A DNA stretch of 64,000 bases from Pyrrhoderma lamaoense (taxonomy: Eukaryota > Basidiomycota > Agaricomycetes > Hymenochaetales > Hymenochaetaceae): contig NBAZ01000007.1 in NCBI GenBank assembly GCA_002794735.1, forward strand, positions 1,054,001 through 1,118,000. Direction: 5' to 3'. A program made the translations under genes and the position numbers. The notes below the pieces were generated by a model, which was not told the DNA's origin, did no database searches, and worked only from the letters and a program-made list of their open reading frames with translations. Below, in pieces: positions 47,811-58,910 of this stretch. How positions within the stretch are numbered: the first letter of the stretch is position 1; every line of letters begins with the position of its first letter.

Positions 47811-50666
47811 TCAGGTCGTCCTGAAAATTGCAAAAAGGGTTAAGCATCGGACCTATACTGATATACAGGGTTCTTAGTCACATACCTGGATCTCTTCGGA
47901 GCCGGAGGTAGTACATCCATAGGGGAAGGCCCCTCAGTGACATTACCATTTTTTTCAATATTTCTATCAAAGACGGAAACAACCTCAAATTCATCAAACT
48001 CTCTTTTCAAAAATACTTGTAAGATTGATTCATGTACTGGAAACGGATCCGAGAGAAACACAGGTCTCGATACATCGGTCTCCTCTTTGTAATATTCAGT
48101 GACCAGCAGTAGACGGAAGAGATCAATGGCCTCTTGTTGTTTAGAGAAGAAAGGGGGAGCTGTGAGACAATCTCCTCGAATGCATCATTTTCTACCAAGA
48201 ACGCTTGCCGCTTGTGACCAGGGAATAGTGAAAGATAATGTTCTTTCTGCGTAAGTGCAGATCTGACAGAATCTTCATCATTCATGGTAGGGGCTTTCTC
48301 ATATCTGAAAGCAGTCCAGACAAGAACCCACCATAGGGATTCTAGATCATGAAGGTAGTTATGGAATATTCCATGCTTAATGTGATTAGTTCGACCCTTT
48401 ATTTGCTCTGGCGTGAGTCCAGATAGTATTTGTTCCCGTAAGCTAGCCGTTGTATGTTTTGTGGACAAAAAATGGTGAATATGGGACGCAATCTCAATAG
48501 CCATGAAATTTGGTGTACCCTGAGATGATAAATTAGAATATTGGAAGTGACTTCCAGTGTAGAAGCTACTCACAGTGCGTATGTCATGTTTGCCATCTTT
48601 TCCAACTCTTTTGGCATACTCAAAGTCTCCAATAAGTCCTCGCTTCAACTTGTTTTTGGGATCTACGTATAAATATAGATTTCCTACACTTATATCCCGG
48701 TGAACCCAGCCAGCCTCATGCATGATGAGTAAAGCTATTTGTGTATCAGTTACTGAGATATAAAACTCAAAAGAAGATTGCTCACTCTTTAGCACATCAA
48801 CTAAGACAATATACATGTCTTTTGTATTTGTCAGTTTATCATAAGGTATTGCAACCTCTTTGTAAACAATCCTATGGTGGCGCCGGTGGTAATAGTTTGT
48901 CCGCTGGTTCCTTTTGAGAATTTCTACCAGTTCTCGAAATTCGATTCCTAATGTATAAGATATTCCGGTCGCACCGGCACATGTGCCATTTTGTGAAGAT
49001 TCGACGCCAGGTATCGAGAATTCGTACAAAGTGGACATATCAGGGGACCGCCCACTGAGAATCGTATCCCTCGTGTTATCCTCTGTATCACAAGCCTTCA
49101 CCCTTTCCGAAGCTAATACACTAAGGGTGTGTTCCTTGAAGTATTCTTTCTTCTCTGGATCACTGATGTCTTCCACAATCATCTGGTGTATGTCATCCTC
49201 CGTTTCTCGATCTTCACTTGGCCAATAATCTTTAATAATGACATCCTCCTTACTTCCCTCAGTAAACTTAGTGGCGTGCCAAATTCTTGTACCAGAGCTC
49301 ACTAGGCCATTTGCCTTGTCACCTGAGATTAGGCATTTCTCATTTGTATGATAATGCTCTCCTGAGACTTCGAGGTTATACTTCCGATTATCATCCCTCC
49401 CAAGCTCTGAATCCATTGTCATATCCCATCCAAGAGACTCTCTATTAGCGAATGACAGAGATAGTAGTATTCGTATTAATTCCTTGTATTTCTTAAAGCA
49501 CATCTGTCAGAAATTAAGATAAGGGAAGACTATATTATGACTTACTGTCCGGAAATCAAAGCTATCGCAACTTATTAGCATGGCTCTTGTTGCGAGCCAT
49601 AACTTTAAGTTAGTCCTTTCAATACTGATGCCATATGTAAAACGACGGGTTGGGTCAATTGCCAGAACGTGTTGCATATTGTGGATAGTTTGTTGGATAT
49701 TCTGAAGGAATATTGGTCCGTTTAGATAGATTCGAAGTCAGGAAAACAGAAACATACCTCAAATTCCTTGACAGCGCCAGTTTCTTTTTTAAATTCAAGA
49801 CAGGCAGCTATATTGTACCAAAGCACCTTTTCTGGCCTTGTTTCCCTAGTCTCTCGTAGCACAAAGTAGCCATCCGGCCTTAATTTACTACCCCTCGCTG
49901 ACCAGGGTACACCGCGCCCATCAGTAATTAGATCAAGTGTTGGTGTTGGTGTTGGTTCGATCAGGGCAGTCTTTTCAGCCGCACGGGTGATAGCCTTGAA
50001 GATGTTAACTAGTGGTTGATTGTAAATCATACTCTCCTTGGCTTTAGGTATCTCCTTGAATTCCTTCCACACATACGAGCCGTCCCATTGCACAAGATCA
50101 CCACTCTCAACAAGATAATCCGTTATCTTCTCCAAGTCAAAAGCGGGTGGAAGCGGAGGCATGATCGAAAAAAAGTAGTCTAATGATCCTCTTGGAATGC
50201 TTTTACCCATTTCTTCGAATATCGCCCTTCGCTGACGATCCACATACTTCGATCGATATTCAGAAGACTCAGATGTTCGTGACTTAGCGGGTGTATCAGC
50301 GACTATCTTTGAAAGACGGTCGATTGGCGTCTTGAAATAGGGAACATGTGGATTGGCTCTTGGGGGTGTTGTAACCTTTGTGCTCGATGACGCCAAAGAG
50401 ACATCTGTATCGACTGACACTCGATGTATAGAGGTCGATGGTGCGCTATCATGCACGAAACCAGAAGGGGGAGTGCTTGAAGAAGCACTCACGGTTTCGA
50501 CAGGATCGATAGTCTGGAAAGACCGAGATGTCGAAGATCGCGACCTACTCGTATGTCGGCTACTTCTAGAGGATGTACCGGCTTGAGAGTCATCTGGGCA
50601 CTTTCTCTTACGCTTGTTGGTGTAGCTCATCGTTGAGAAAGCTTGCTGTGTGTTGAGAAGTTGCAA
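47811..50666 (-). CDS. FunK1-9: FunK1 family protein kinase, best-preserved copy
   Basis: It starts at 50666 or, more like its relatives, at the internal MSYTNKRKRKCPDDSQ (50630). A Ser-rich N-terminal region precedes the helper region (FDLEKITDYLVESGDL, SYVWKEFKEIP, VPWSARGSKLRPDGY). The kinase shows VIIKDYWPSEDRETEDD, RRHHRIVYKEVAIPYDKL, HEAGWVHRDISVGN, GDFEYAKRV, GTPNFMAIEIAS and ESLWWVLVW. Two introns inside the kinase part are free of stops in frame. The only frame break is at the five-G run 48153-48157; a sixth base gives PPFFSKQQEAIDLF, as in FunK1-11, and carries the frame on to the tail MDVLPPAPKRSR, a terminal intron and TT-stop at 47811. All catalytic residues are present. It is the reference for judging the damaged copies. 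Confidence 0.88.
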
Positions 50667-50981
50667 AAATGAGGTGTTGAGGGTGAAGATTTGTTAAAAG
50701 CCAACCAACTTCAAATTGCAATTAAATACATCTCAAAAGACAATCGCGTCCGGCATCACGTGTTCTCCCGTAACGCACTGAAAGGACTCAATCAATATCT
50801 TTATGTAGACTTTCATACATAGCACAAACAAAAACACGAAGTTACAGTCCAAAGACCTTTCTCCTTAGTCGTGGAGCTTCAATTTCGCCTAAATTACTGT
50901 ATTCTCACAAAAAGGAGTATCTTTGTGTCCCATTCTGCTATGAGAGAGAGCATTGTCACTATGTGACATTACGTGCTTTCA
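50667..50981 (-). repeat. FunK1-9 upstream flank, duplicated at 60021-60335
   Basis: About 315 bp with only scattered differences from the FunK1-12 upstream flank. The match ends at GTGCTTTCA, about 20 bp before the kinase fragment FunK1-10. Confidence 0.8.
50757..50762 (-). promoter_or_regulatory. CACGTG element upstream of FunK1-9
   Basis: ACACGTGATG on the coding strand, about 90-130 bp before the candidate starts. Confidence 0.5.
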
Positions 50982-51000
50982 ATTGTAGTTTAAAATAAAA

Positions 51001-51645
51001 GTGTATTATTTCCGGTCCGCCCAGACGACTTGTAGTACAGTCAGAGTGTTACAAGCTCGTCCGAACAGCTTGATAGATATGAAAAACAACTATACACAAA
51101 GATGTTCGTTAACAAATATGTACTGTCCCTTCGCAATCTCCACCGCCATGAAACTAGGCGTCCCCTATAGTTATTATGAGCTCCATATCACTTCGAACGA
51201 GAAAAAGATAGTTGATTACGGTACGAATATCATGTTGCCCACCTTCTTGGCATACTCAAAGTCTCCGACTAATCCTCGCTTCACTTTTCTCACAGGATCC
51301 TCATACAAGTATAAATTACCGGCACATATATCTCGATGAACCCACCCTGCCTCGTGTAGGGTCAATAGTGCTGGTTTATAGACAGCCAGACAATCGCCAT
51401 TACTATATAGATGTCTAGACTTACCCTTCAGTGCATCCACCAATACTATATACATTTCCTTCGTATTTCTTAGTTTATAGAATGGGGTTGCAACCTCTTT
51501 GTATACAATCCTGTGATGCTTACAATGATAATAACTCGTACGTTCATTCTTTTCCAGTTCACGCATTAGACGTCGCCGCTCTGTCTTCAGTGACGCCTCC
51601 ATTCCGGGCAAGATTCCGGTTTTATCCTTATACGCACCCTTGAAC
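51001..51645 (-). pseudogene. FunK1-10: translocated, deleted fragment of FunK1-3
   Basis: Matches FunK1-3 over KGAYKDKTG, SLKTERRRLMRELEKNERT, HRIVYKEVATPFYKL, the following intron, HEAGWVHRDICAGN (Ser to Cys in the loop) and DFEYAKKVG. A 10-bp loss between GTGGG repeats then shifts the frame, and the next exon stops after ATGGCGGTGGAGATTGCGAA. The C-lobe is missing: at about 51105 the sequence jumps to a copy of the spacer DNA at 4331-4432. So it is a piece of the palindrome locus in the same orientation, with about 1 kb deleted, inserted upstream of FunK1-9. It also lacks everything before KGAYK. Confidence 0.85.
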
Positions 51646-52171
51646 ACTGAAAAATCTCGAAAAAACATCGTGTAACTATGACCAGGTGTTTTTCCGCTGA
51701 TAATATTGAATATATCCGTGTGCCAGTTTTAATTTTGTTTCTCATTTGTCCCAGAACAATTGCAAATACAGTCTTATACCATGTAAGCAGCATAGATTGA
51801 AAATGGACAGATGACCTAGTAATCTCTAGTCTGACAAGAGTCACTTACTTTGATTGTTAGATTACCACAAAATGATGCATAAATCATAGTCATCTGATAA
51901 AGATTAAGTGTGTCGAAATTTTCTGGTGCAATATAATATAAAATCCGATTTTATACTTATGTTAGAGTTGAAATCCAATATCATCCTTTTGGTAGACTTT
52001 CGTAGCCTACTTTTAATCCAGTACTCGGTTGTAGGAATCAGATCGAAAAATGATTGTGGTTGTAAGTGTATGATCATCGATATGTGCTCTAGTTTTCTCA
52101 ATGCAAATGCGTATAAGTATTGACCAAACAGATGACGACGAGAGGGTACACACTCCATAAAATAGTCACCG
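51646..52171. other. Intergenic, AT-rich
   Basis: No gene or relic recognised between the FunK1-10 fragment and the end of FunK1-11. Confidence 0.4.
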
Positions 52172-54810
52172 TTACACTTGCAAGAACTTGAAGAAGCATG
52201 TTTCGATTTTCTGTCCCGTCCTATTGTTTGTGACGAAAAAAGTTAATTGTCGCACCACATTGAGGTACGTTATCACATACCTAGTTTTCTTCGGGGAAGG
52301 AGGTAGTGTATCTATTGTAGGAAGGTCTCTTAGTAGTATTATCCTCTTTTTCAGTGTTTCTATCAAAGATGGAAACAACTTCATGTTCCTCGAATTCTGT
52401 TTTTAGAAGTACATGTAAGATTGATTCATGTACTGGTAACGGATCCGAAAGAAATACAGGCCTCGACACATCGACCTCCTCTGTGTAATATTGAGTGATC
52501 AGTAGTAGACGAAAGTACTCAATAACCTCCTGTTGTTTAGAGAAGAAAGAGGGGAGATGTGAGACAAACTCCTTGCATGCATCATTTTCTACCAAGAACA
52601 TATGGCGCATGGTACCAGGGAATAATGAAAGATAGTGCTTTTTTCGCCTAAGTAAAGAAATAACGGAATCTTCACCGTCTATGGTAGGGGATTTCTCATA
52701 TTTGAAAGCAGTCCAGACAAGAATCCACCATAGTGATTCTAGATCATGAAGGTAGTTATGAAATATTCCATGCTTTGTGTGACTAGTTTCGCCCTCTATC
52801 TGCTCTAGTGTGAGTCCGGATAGTATTTGTTCCCGTAAGCTAGCCGTTGTATGTCTTGAGGTCAAAAAATGATGAATCTGGGATGCAACCTCAATTGCCA
52901 TAAAATCTGGTGTACCCTGAGATTGAGAATTAGAAGAGTTTTAAGGTAATTTGCGATATAGGGGATCACTCACAGTACGTATATCGTGTTTACAATTCAA
53001 TTCAACTCTCTTCGTATACTCAGAGTCTCCAATAATCCCTCGCCTCACCTTGAATTTGAAATCTACGTTTAAATAGAGATTTCCTACACGTATATCCCGA
53101 TATACCAAACCGGCTTCATGCATGATGTTTAAAGCTATTTGTGGACTCGTTACTCAGGTGTGTTATTCAAACAAGAAGATTACTCACTCGTCAACACATC
53201 AACGAGGACAATATACATGTCCTTTGTATTCGTCAGTTTGTCACAAGGTATTCTGATTTCATCACGAGCAATTCTTTGGTGAGGCCGGTGTTGAGAGTTT
53301 GCTCGTCGGTTCTGCTGGAATATTTGTTCCAGTTCCCGAAATTCATTCTTCACTGTCTCCGATAATCCGAGTATATTAGCACATGAGCTATTCTGCGATA
53401 TGACTCCAGGTGTCGAGAATTCGTACAAACTATACTTATCAGAAGACTGCCCACAAAGAGTTGCATCCCTAGACCTATCATCAGCATAACAAACCTTTGC
53501 CCTCTCCGCTGCGTCAATAGTAAGCTCTTTGAAGTATTCTTTCCTCTCCGTGTCATTGATGTTCTCTACAATCATATGATATGTGCTATCCTCTGTCTTT
53601 CGTTCTTCATCAAAGTGATGATCTTCAGTGGCAAGCCTCTTTCCACACTCTTCAATACCCCCGCATGAACACATTATCTTTGTATTGGAGCCCACTAGAG
53701 TGTTTGATGTGTCACCTGAAGTTAGAGATGTCTTATCTGTATGGTGATATTCGCCTGCAAGTGCATTGTGACATCTCCGGTTATCGTCCGCTTCAAGCTC
53801 GAACTTATCTATCGTATCCCACCCAAGAGACTCTCTGCTAGCGAATGATAAAGATAAGAATATCCGTATTAGATCCCTGTATTTCTTGGGACATTCCATC
53901 AGAAGGAGAAGAAGAGGATAGTTGCAGCCTCACTTACTGTTCGGAAGTCAAAGCTGTCGCAGCTTATGATTGATGCTCTAGTTGCGAGCCATAACTTTAA
54001 GTTGGTTCCTTTCACGCTGATACCGTACATGTATCGACGAGTCGGATCATTTGCTAAGGCATGTTGCATATTTCGAATAGATTTCTGGCTAATCTGTGGG
54101 TCAGATACGTTGTGACATACCTCAGAATCATCATCACGGCTAGTGTACTCATTGAATTCAACACAAGCAGCTATATCATACCAAACCACCCTTTTCGATT
54201 TGGACTCCTTGGACTTCCGCAGTATCAAATAGCCTCTAGGATTTATCGCTCCTTTCCTCAATGACCAAGGTGGATAACTCACATTCGTGATGAGATCCAT
54301 TGTTGGCTCTGGAGAAGGTTTTGTTAAGCTAGTCTCTTTAGCAGCATGGATGATTGCACTGAATACGTTGACCAATGTTTCATTACAGACTGTATTCTTA
54401 TCATCCGTGGGTATCTCCTTGGTTTCGTTCCATACGTAGTTGTCACCGCATTGCACGAGATCGCCAAGTTCAACAAGATACTCAGCAATCTTATCCAGAT
54501 CGAATTCAAGCAGGAGCGGGGGCAGAGTTGAGATAAGGTGGTCTAGCGATCTTATTTGAATGCTTTTACCAGTTTCTTGAAAGGTATTTTTTTGCCGTTT
54601 ATGTAAATTGTTCTGGCGGTAGTCCATGGTCTCTCTTTGTCGCACTTCTGTAACACATTTGTTTGATCTTGATAAAAAGTTGACTGGTGTCCTGGAGGGC
54701 GAATGTACTGAAAGTCGAGACCTACTGTAGTGTAGGCTGCTAGAAAGTGAGTTTAGGCTGTCCTGAGAAGCATTTGATAGCTTCCTTTTTCTGGTGCTAC
54801 TACTCATCAT
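52172..54810 (-). CDS. FunK1-11: mosaic FunK1 pseudokinase candidate
   Basis: It starts MMSSSTRKRKLSNASQDS at 54810, nearly the same first exon and upstream DNA as FunK1-7. From about 54362 to 53815 it is instead nearly identical to FunK1-8. The C-lobe (52281-52901: MAIEVASQIHHFLTS, LREQILSGLTLEQI) is closest to FunK1-9. Catalytic losses: the VIIKDYWP site reads LATEDHHF (Lys lost), the loop is YRDIRVGN instead of HRDISVGN, and GDFEYAK is GDSEYTK. The loop Asp and Asn remain. Near the end one base is missing in a CC run at about 52320-52325; restoring it gives IDTLPPSPKKTR, the family tail, and a terminal intron ending at 52172. A non-catalytic role or drift toward pseudogene are both possible. 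Confidence 0.8.
53815..54362 (-). repeat. Near-identical tract shared with FunK1-8 (45549-46096)
   Basis: Partner of the tract at 45549. It covers the end of exon 1, exon 2, the introns and the start of exon 3. Confidence 0.8.
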
Positions 54811-55484
54811 ATCGAAGGATAGACCTTGAATCGAGGCGTAGTTACTGGCTCTTGAAAGTCAACAAGAAAAAGACAGCCACGAAATTGGCAACTCATTATT
54901 ATTATCAGCTGGGATCACGTGTTGAAAGATAGCTTTAATCTTCTTTATTTTGTTCCTGAACGCCAGAACGCCCCATACATCCCGGATATATAACAGATGA
55001 TTAGATAGGAGCTGGCAAGGGGTAGATTAAGCTTATTTTATTACACATCGTTTTGTACAAAAAATGGTATGGAGAATACATCAGTGATACTAGGACATGT
55101 CGAATACGTCCACACAAGCGTAGTTGTACAAAATATCCAAAAAGTTTGAAAAAGAGTAACATATATTCGATAGCAAATAGAGGAGCGAGTAGGAGAGTAA
55201 ATCACATAAAGAATGGAGCACAGGCAGAGAGTATTGAGCAGAGAAAAGAAAGAGTGGATCTTGAAAACATCAAATTTAGAATTTATACAGGAAAACTTCG
55301 TCAGGAGTTACGCAAAGTTGGTGGTGAGTTAGCACTAGTAATACCATGCTTGATTCTTGCAGAGCCTTTCTGAAGACTAAATCAAGAACTCAAATTTATA
55401 TATTCACAGTATTGACATATTTAATCGTGCTCCCAGTAGTCTTCTATCTCTAGCTGAGTACTTGCTATGAGCAGTCCTTTAAGC
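54811..55484. other. FunK1-11 promoter and FunK1-12 3' flank
   Basis: Duplicate of the FunK1-7/FunK1-8 interval (43321-43966), moderately diverged. No gene seen. Confidence 0.5.
54916..54921 (-). promoter_or_regulatory. CACGTG element upstream of FunK1-11
   Basis: ACACGTGATC on the coding strand, about 105 bp before the ATG. Confidence 0.5.
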
Positions 55485-57200
55485 TCATTGCGTCCTGTAT
55501 AACGCAGCAAAATTTAGATAGTATACATGCATTGGGGTCCCTAGCTACGTACCTGGTTCTCTTCGGGGCAGGAGGTAGAATATCCTCTTCAGAAGGCCTG
55601 GCGGAGTTTCTCTCAATCTTGGTTTCTCTATCAAAGATAGAAACAACTTCAAAATCTTCAATTTGATTTTCTAGAATGGCTTCCAAGAGCATTTCATGTA
55701 AAGGGTCTGATCCCGAAAGAAAAACAGGTTTCGAAATATCTTTCTCATTTTCGTAATAACAGTTGATCAGGTATCGGCGATAGATTCTGATGATCCCCTG
55801 CTGTATACGGAAGCAAGTCGGGGCTTTCGACATAGTAACATTGAATACGTTACCATCAACCAAGAATCCTTGACGCATATGACCAGGAAACAGGGAAAGA
55901 AAATGTTCCTTTTGTTTAAGCGCAGTATTGACAGAATCTTCGTCGTTAGAAGTGGGAGCCTTCTCATGAATAAAAACACTCCAAACAAGAATCCACCATA
56001 GGGATTCCAGATCATGAAGGTAGTTATGAAATATGCCATGCTTAGACTCATCAGCGTCTCTATCAACTTGATCACCTGAGAGTCCAAGCCGCAGACGCTT
56101 CCTGAAATCTGCATTCGAGAACGTTGGAGTCAGGAAGTGATGAGTACGTGATGCAACTTCAATAGCCATGAAATTTGGTGTACCCTAAGATATTAAATTG
56201 AACGATCAGACGTGAATTACAGAGGAAGAAAGTACATACGGTCCGTATGTCGTGTTTTCCATCCAATCCAACTCTTTTGGCATATTCAAAGTCGCCAATA
56301 AGTCCCCGCTTCATCTTACTCTTGGGATCTGTGTATAGATACAGATTTCCTACACTTATATCCCGATGTACCCAACCGGCTTCATGCATGATATGTAAAG
56401 CTGTATATCGACTCGTTACTCGGATGAGTTTTACAAACAATGAGATTACTTACTCTTCAACACATCAACTAGGACGATATACATATCCTTTGTATTCGTT
56501 AACCTATCATATGGTATTGCAACTTCTTTGTACACGATCCTATGATGACGCCGGTGGTAATAGGTTGTCCGCTGGTTCCTCTTGAGTATTTGTACTAGTT
56601 CTCGAAATTCAACTGCTTTTGTATAAGATAATTCGGCCACACTAGCACAGGTGCTATTCTGGGAAGATTCGACGCCAGGTATCGAGAATTCGTACAAAGT
56701 GGACATATCAGGAGACTGTCCGCAGAGAATTGTATCCCTGGTACTATCCTCTGTATTACAAGCCTTTACTCTTTCCGCTGCCAACACACTAAGTGTGTGT
56801 TCCTCGAAGTACTCTTTCTTCTCTGGATCACTGATGTCTTCCACGATCATTCGACGTATGTCATCTTCCGTTTCTCGATCTTCACTTGGCCAATAATCTT
56901 TAATAATAACTTCTTCTTTACTTATCTCAGAGCCCCGGCGTGCACGCCAGATTCTAGTACCAGAGCTCACTAGGCCATTTGCCTTGTCACCTGAGATAAG
57001 ATGTGTTTCATCTGTATAATAATGTTCGCCCGCAATTTCGAAATCATACTTCCGATTATTGTCCCCTTCAAGCTTTGATTTTACCGTCATATCCCATCCA
57101 AGAGACTCTCTATTAGCGAATGACAAAGATAAGAATATCCGTATAAGTTCCCTGTATTTCTTGAAACAGATCTGTCAGGAAAAAATATAAGGGAAGACTA

Positions 57201-57226
57201 CAGAGGGTGTGCGAAAGTTTTCGCGG
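57201..57226 (+). repeat. Left terminal inverted repeat of the Tc1 element
   Basis: Differs from the right repeat at two positions (T/C at base 8, G/A at base 13). Confidence 0.9.
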
Positions 57227-57742
57227 GTTGCCTTTCTTGGCCTAACCCAGCGACACGCGTCCCCTCGAAACTCTCTCATGTACTACTACAACACTGAAAC
57301 TCTGCTTCTTTAAAACACATTCTACGTGCACTCTGGCTTCTTAAATTACTTCTGAAACTTGTCTTCAAGCTAATAAACTCAAAGGAAACAATTTAGGGCT
57401 CTAATAGGAGGGAAGGTACCATTGAAATTGTAACTTTTGGTCCGGTGAGTTTGTACAGATTTCATGTAATTTTTATGAATGAAACTTATCAAAAAAACTT
57501 GTATATCATTACTCTAGAAGCAAATAAACCATTTAATAGAAAAGCTGGGATTGTTAGATAGTTTGATCTGGGTATAAGGAGTTAGATTGTGAGCGTCGCG
57601 TTTTTGCTTCTTTTTTAAGAAATTTTACTAACTTCATGTTGATCTAGTGTCGGATTTATGTTTTTTAGCAACTTTCGATTTACGACTACTTGTTTTAAAG
57701 TACTCACAACTTATTTACAATATATATAATGAATATATTTGT

Positions 57743-58789
57743 TCAATATTTTGTAGGACCTCCAAATGAGCGAATGACAGCACGGATTCTCCGGGGCATA
57801 GATAAAATGTAATTATCAATTTTTTCTTGCGGTAACTTCTCCCATTCTTCTTTAGCTGCTTGTACAAGTTCATTATAAGAAGTGGGACGTCGAGCACGTC
57901 GATTAATAGCAGATTTCAAATCTTTCCAACATGGCTCTATTGCGCTAACATCAGGAGAATCTGGTGGGTGAGGAAAAAGATGAATCCCTGTTTCACGGAA
58001 CCAGGCTTTGGTTGACTTTGCTGTATGACTTGGTGCGTTATCTTGTTGGAATCGGACCTCTGGTCTTGTTTGTTTGATTTCAAGATAATATTTTGCGACA
58101 ACTGGTTTAAGAACCTGATCTTGATATTTTTGTGTTGTCATTCCACCACCTTTCCCTCCTTCGTAGCGTAAAATAATAAGAGGTCCCTTTATCCCCAATG
58201 CAATAAAACTCCAAAGCATGACACGGATCGGAGACTTCTTGAATGTAGGCACCATACAGTCTTCCAGATACTCTTCATCTGCACGTTGAGAAACATAAAC
58301 ACGACCACGATCATCGCCAATATGGATATATGATTCATCTGAATACATAACATTTCCAAAATATGAGCTTGAATAACGACTGAATTTCATTGCCCATTGC
58401 CTTCGTATTCTTCTAATAGCCTTTCGAATAACTGGTGACTTTCGCGCAACTCTTCGATGAATACCTTCAGAATTAAGATACCTTTTTACTGTAAAAGCAG
58501 AAACTGGAGGATCCAATAAATTTCCAAGCTCGGAAAATGGCATACGACGATTACACTTGTAACTGATTCTAAGAAAGCGTTTATCAGATTCAGATAATAA
58601 CTGTGGACGCCCGGAGCGGGGAAGATTTTGAACAGTTCCATGTTTAAGCCAATGTTTATAAGTAGACTGAACTGTAGACTCCGGAATATTTTCGCCTCGA
58701 GATATTTCTGCAAAAGTTGCACCATATTTGATAGCCCCAATTATTATTCCTCTTTTTTCAATAGATAGCTCAGGCCCTCGTCTCTTCAT
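57743..58789 (-). CDS. Tc1/mariner transposase (DD34E)
   Basis: 348 aa in one open frame without introns. The N-terminal third holds two helix-turn-helix units (EISRGENIPESTVQSTYKHW; LGNLLDPPVSAFTVKRYL) with a GRPQ-type linker (SGRPQLLSES) between them. The DDE catalytic domain has MYSDESYIHI (first Asp), RFQQDNAPSHTA (second Asp) and SPDVSAIEPCWKDLKS (Glu), with 34 residues between the second Asp and the Glu, the Tc1 signature. An intact frame, two recognisable inverted repeats and an unaltered TA site all argue for recent insertion, and the element could still be autonomous. The start was chosen as the first Met, 121 bp inside the right end. Confidence 0.95.
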   Translation of the reverse strand: MKRRGPELSIEKRGIIIGAIKYGATFAEISRGENIPESTVQSTYKHWLKHGTVQNLPRSGRPQLLSESDKRFLRISYKCNRRMPFSELGNLLDPPVSAFTVKRYLNSEGIHRRVARKSPVIRKAIRRIRRQWAMKFSRYSSSYFGNVMYSDESYIHIGDDRGRVYVSQRADEEYLEDCMVPTFKKSPIRVMLWSFIALGIKGPLIILRYEGGKGGGMTTQKYQDQVLKPVVAKYYLEIKQTRPEVRFQQDNAPSHTAKSTKAWFRETGIHLFPHPPDSPDVSAIEPCWKDLKSAINRRARRPTSYNELVQAAKEEWEKLPQEKIDNYILSMPRRIRAVIRSFGGPTKY

Positions 58790-58884
58790 ATGAGTTATTA
58801 GAGAATTTGTTTATTTGTGAAAAAAAACTACACGAAGTCAAAACTACGAGAACGCGCTCAAAAAAATAATCACGTGCCCGTGAA

Positions 58885-58910
58885 CCGCGAAAACTTTTGC
58901 ACGCCCTCTG
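58885..58910 (-). repeat. Right terminal inverted repeat of the Tc1 element
   Basis: Reverse complement pairs with 57201-57226. Confidence 0.9.

Larger units (their letters stand above)
57201..58910 (-). mobile_element. Complete Tc1/mariner-type DNA transposon
   Basis: 1710 bp. Terminal inverted repeats of about 26 bp: CAGAGGGTGTGCGAAAGTTT at the left and, reversed, CAGAGGGCGTGCAAAAGTTT at the right, both continuing TCGCGG (two mismatches). TA dinucleotides flank it at 57199-57200 and 58911-58912, the usual target duplication. The empty site survives in FunK1-9 (GGGAAGACTATATTA near 49525). A 540-bp non-coding stretch lies between the transposase stop and the left end. Confidence 0.95.

Noticed and set aside
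58871..58882. CACGTG inside the Tc1 element as a FunK1 promoter element
   Set aside because: Lacks the ATC extension in the right orientation and belongs to the transposon, inside an intron.
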